Below the pieces are notes generated by a model. The model did not search any database. It was not told the DNA's origin and saw only the letters and a program-made list of their open reading frames with translations. This document shows positions 63,752 to 64,000 of a stretch of DNA of 64,000 nucleotides, in pieces. This DNA is from Bradyrhizobium commune (GTDB lineage: Bacteria > Pseudomonadota > Alphaproteobacteria > Rhizobiales > Xanthobacteraceae): positions 5,952,001 to 6,016,000 of the forward strand of contig NZ_CP061379.1 of NCBI RefSeq assembly GCF_015624505.1, given 5' to 3'. The first letter of the stretch is position 1. Each line of letters starts with the position of its first letter. A program made the position numbers and the translations under genes.

Positions 63752-63852
63752 CATTGACGCCCGCCCCCAAATAGTTGCAAAAGAAACCAATTCAGCCGGG
63801 CATACCCGGCGGGGCAACAGCGGCCAACGCGCCGGCTCAGGGGAGGACAAGC

Positions 63853-64000
63853 GTGAATCCAACAAGATTTGGACTGCCGGTCGCGGCCGCCTTCGTGGCG
63901 GCGTTGATGTCGGGCGCCGCGATGGCGCAGATTTCCGACGATGTGGTCAAGATCGGCGTGCTCACCGACATGAACGGCCCGGCCTCCGCGCCGACCGGCC
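63853..64000 (+). CDS. ABC transporter substrate-binding protein, branched-chain amino acid type (partial, N-terminus)
   Basis: The start is a GTG at 63853, supported by a strong GGGGAGGA site 5 bases upstream. A signal peptide (about 25 residues, ending MAQ) is followed by 'ISDDVVKIGVLTDMNGPASA', the typical LivK-like opening of urea/amide/branched-chain or aromatic acid binding proteins. The rest is beyond the window. Confidence 0.85.
   Translation, partial: MNPTRFGLPVAAAFVAALMSGAAMAQISDDVVKIGVLTDMNGPASAPTG

Overview
The window is high-GC chromosomal DNA from an alphaproteobacterium, most likely Bradyrhizobium or a close relative in the Nitrobacteraceae. This rests on gene content: pobA with an AraC-type regulator, pcaHG, a formate dehydrogenase with a fused NuoE/NuoF-type beta subunit, a GrlR-like protein, a CHRD protein, a FecR plus CHASE2-cyclase pair, and two long interspersed palindromes of a kind I recall from Bradyrhizobium genomes. 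No rRNA, tRNA, CRISPR array, IS element or complete prophage was seen. Assignments come from reading motifs, not from database searches.

Layout. 1-7.3 kb is a gene-poor stretch of small secreted, membrane or hypothetical proteins, with a Nudix hydrolase, an EAL phosphodiesterase and a VanZ-like protein. 7.4-18.6 kb is one long minus-strand chemosensory operon: STAS protein, cheY, cheA, cheW, mcp, cheW, mcp, cheR, cheB and a soluble MCP-like protein. It faces a REC-HD-GYP protein at 18.9 kb. A FecR-like protein and a CHASE2 adenylate cyclase follow. EAL, HD-GYP, GGDEF and cyclase genes all lie in this window, so the chemosensory pathway sits among second-messenger enzymes and there are no flagellar genes.

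23-36 kb carries aromatic catabolism and regulators. PobA (4-hydroxybenzoate to protocatechuate) has a divergent AraC regulator, and PcaG/PcaH (protocatechuate ring cleavage) has a divergent LysR regulator. Between them lie a divergent EF-Tu paralogue behind a strongly structured leader, a frameshifted SPW-repeat gene, a GlxA-like regulator facing a DJ-1/PfpI protein, a LuxR regulator facing a di-haem oxidoreductase, and a GspC/N-like protein. 36-49 kb holds pncB, a diguanylate cyclase, a TetR gene with a twin palindromic operator and a small target gene, an LplT-Aas fusion with a lipase, a DUF2971 gene of atypical composition, and tcuAB with a GntR/FCD regulator.

49.5-63.8 kb is a formate and molybdenum/tungsten island: formate dehydrogenase (alpha, fused beta), a PsiF-like protein, an oxalate/formate-type antiporter, TusA, MoeA, MobB, FdhD, MobA, a NicC-like flavin monooxygenase, a TupA-like tungstate-binding protein and an HTH plus PBP-like regulator. 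Together these could import the metal, build and sulfurate the cofactor, move formate or oxalate, and oxidise formate with NAD+. The window ends inside a branched-chain amino acid type ABC binding protein.

The most unusual items are the EF-Tu paralogue with a rewritten switch I and its structured leader, the tungsten-type formate dehydrogenase island, the TetR twin operator with an orphan small protein, and the composite chemosensory operon.
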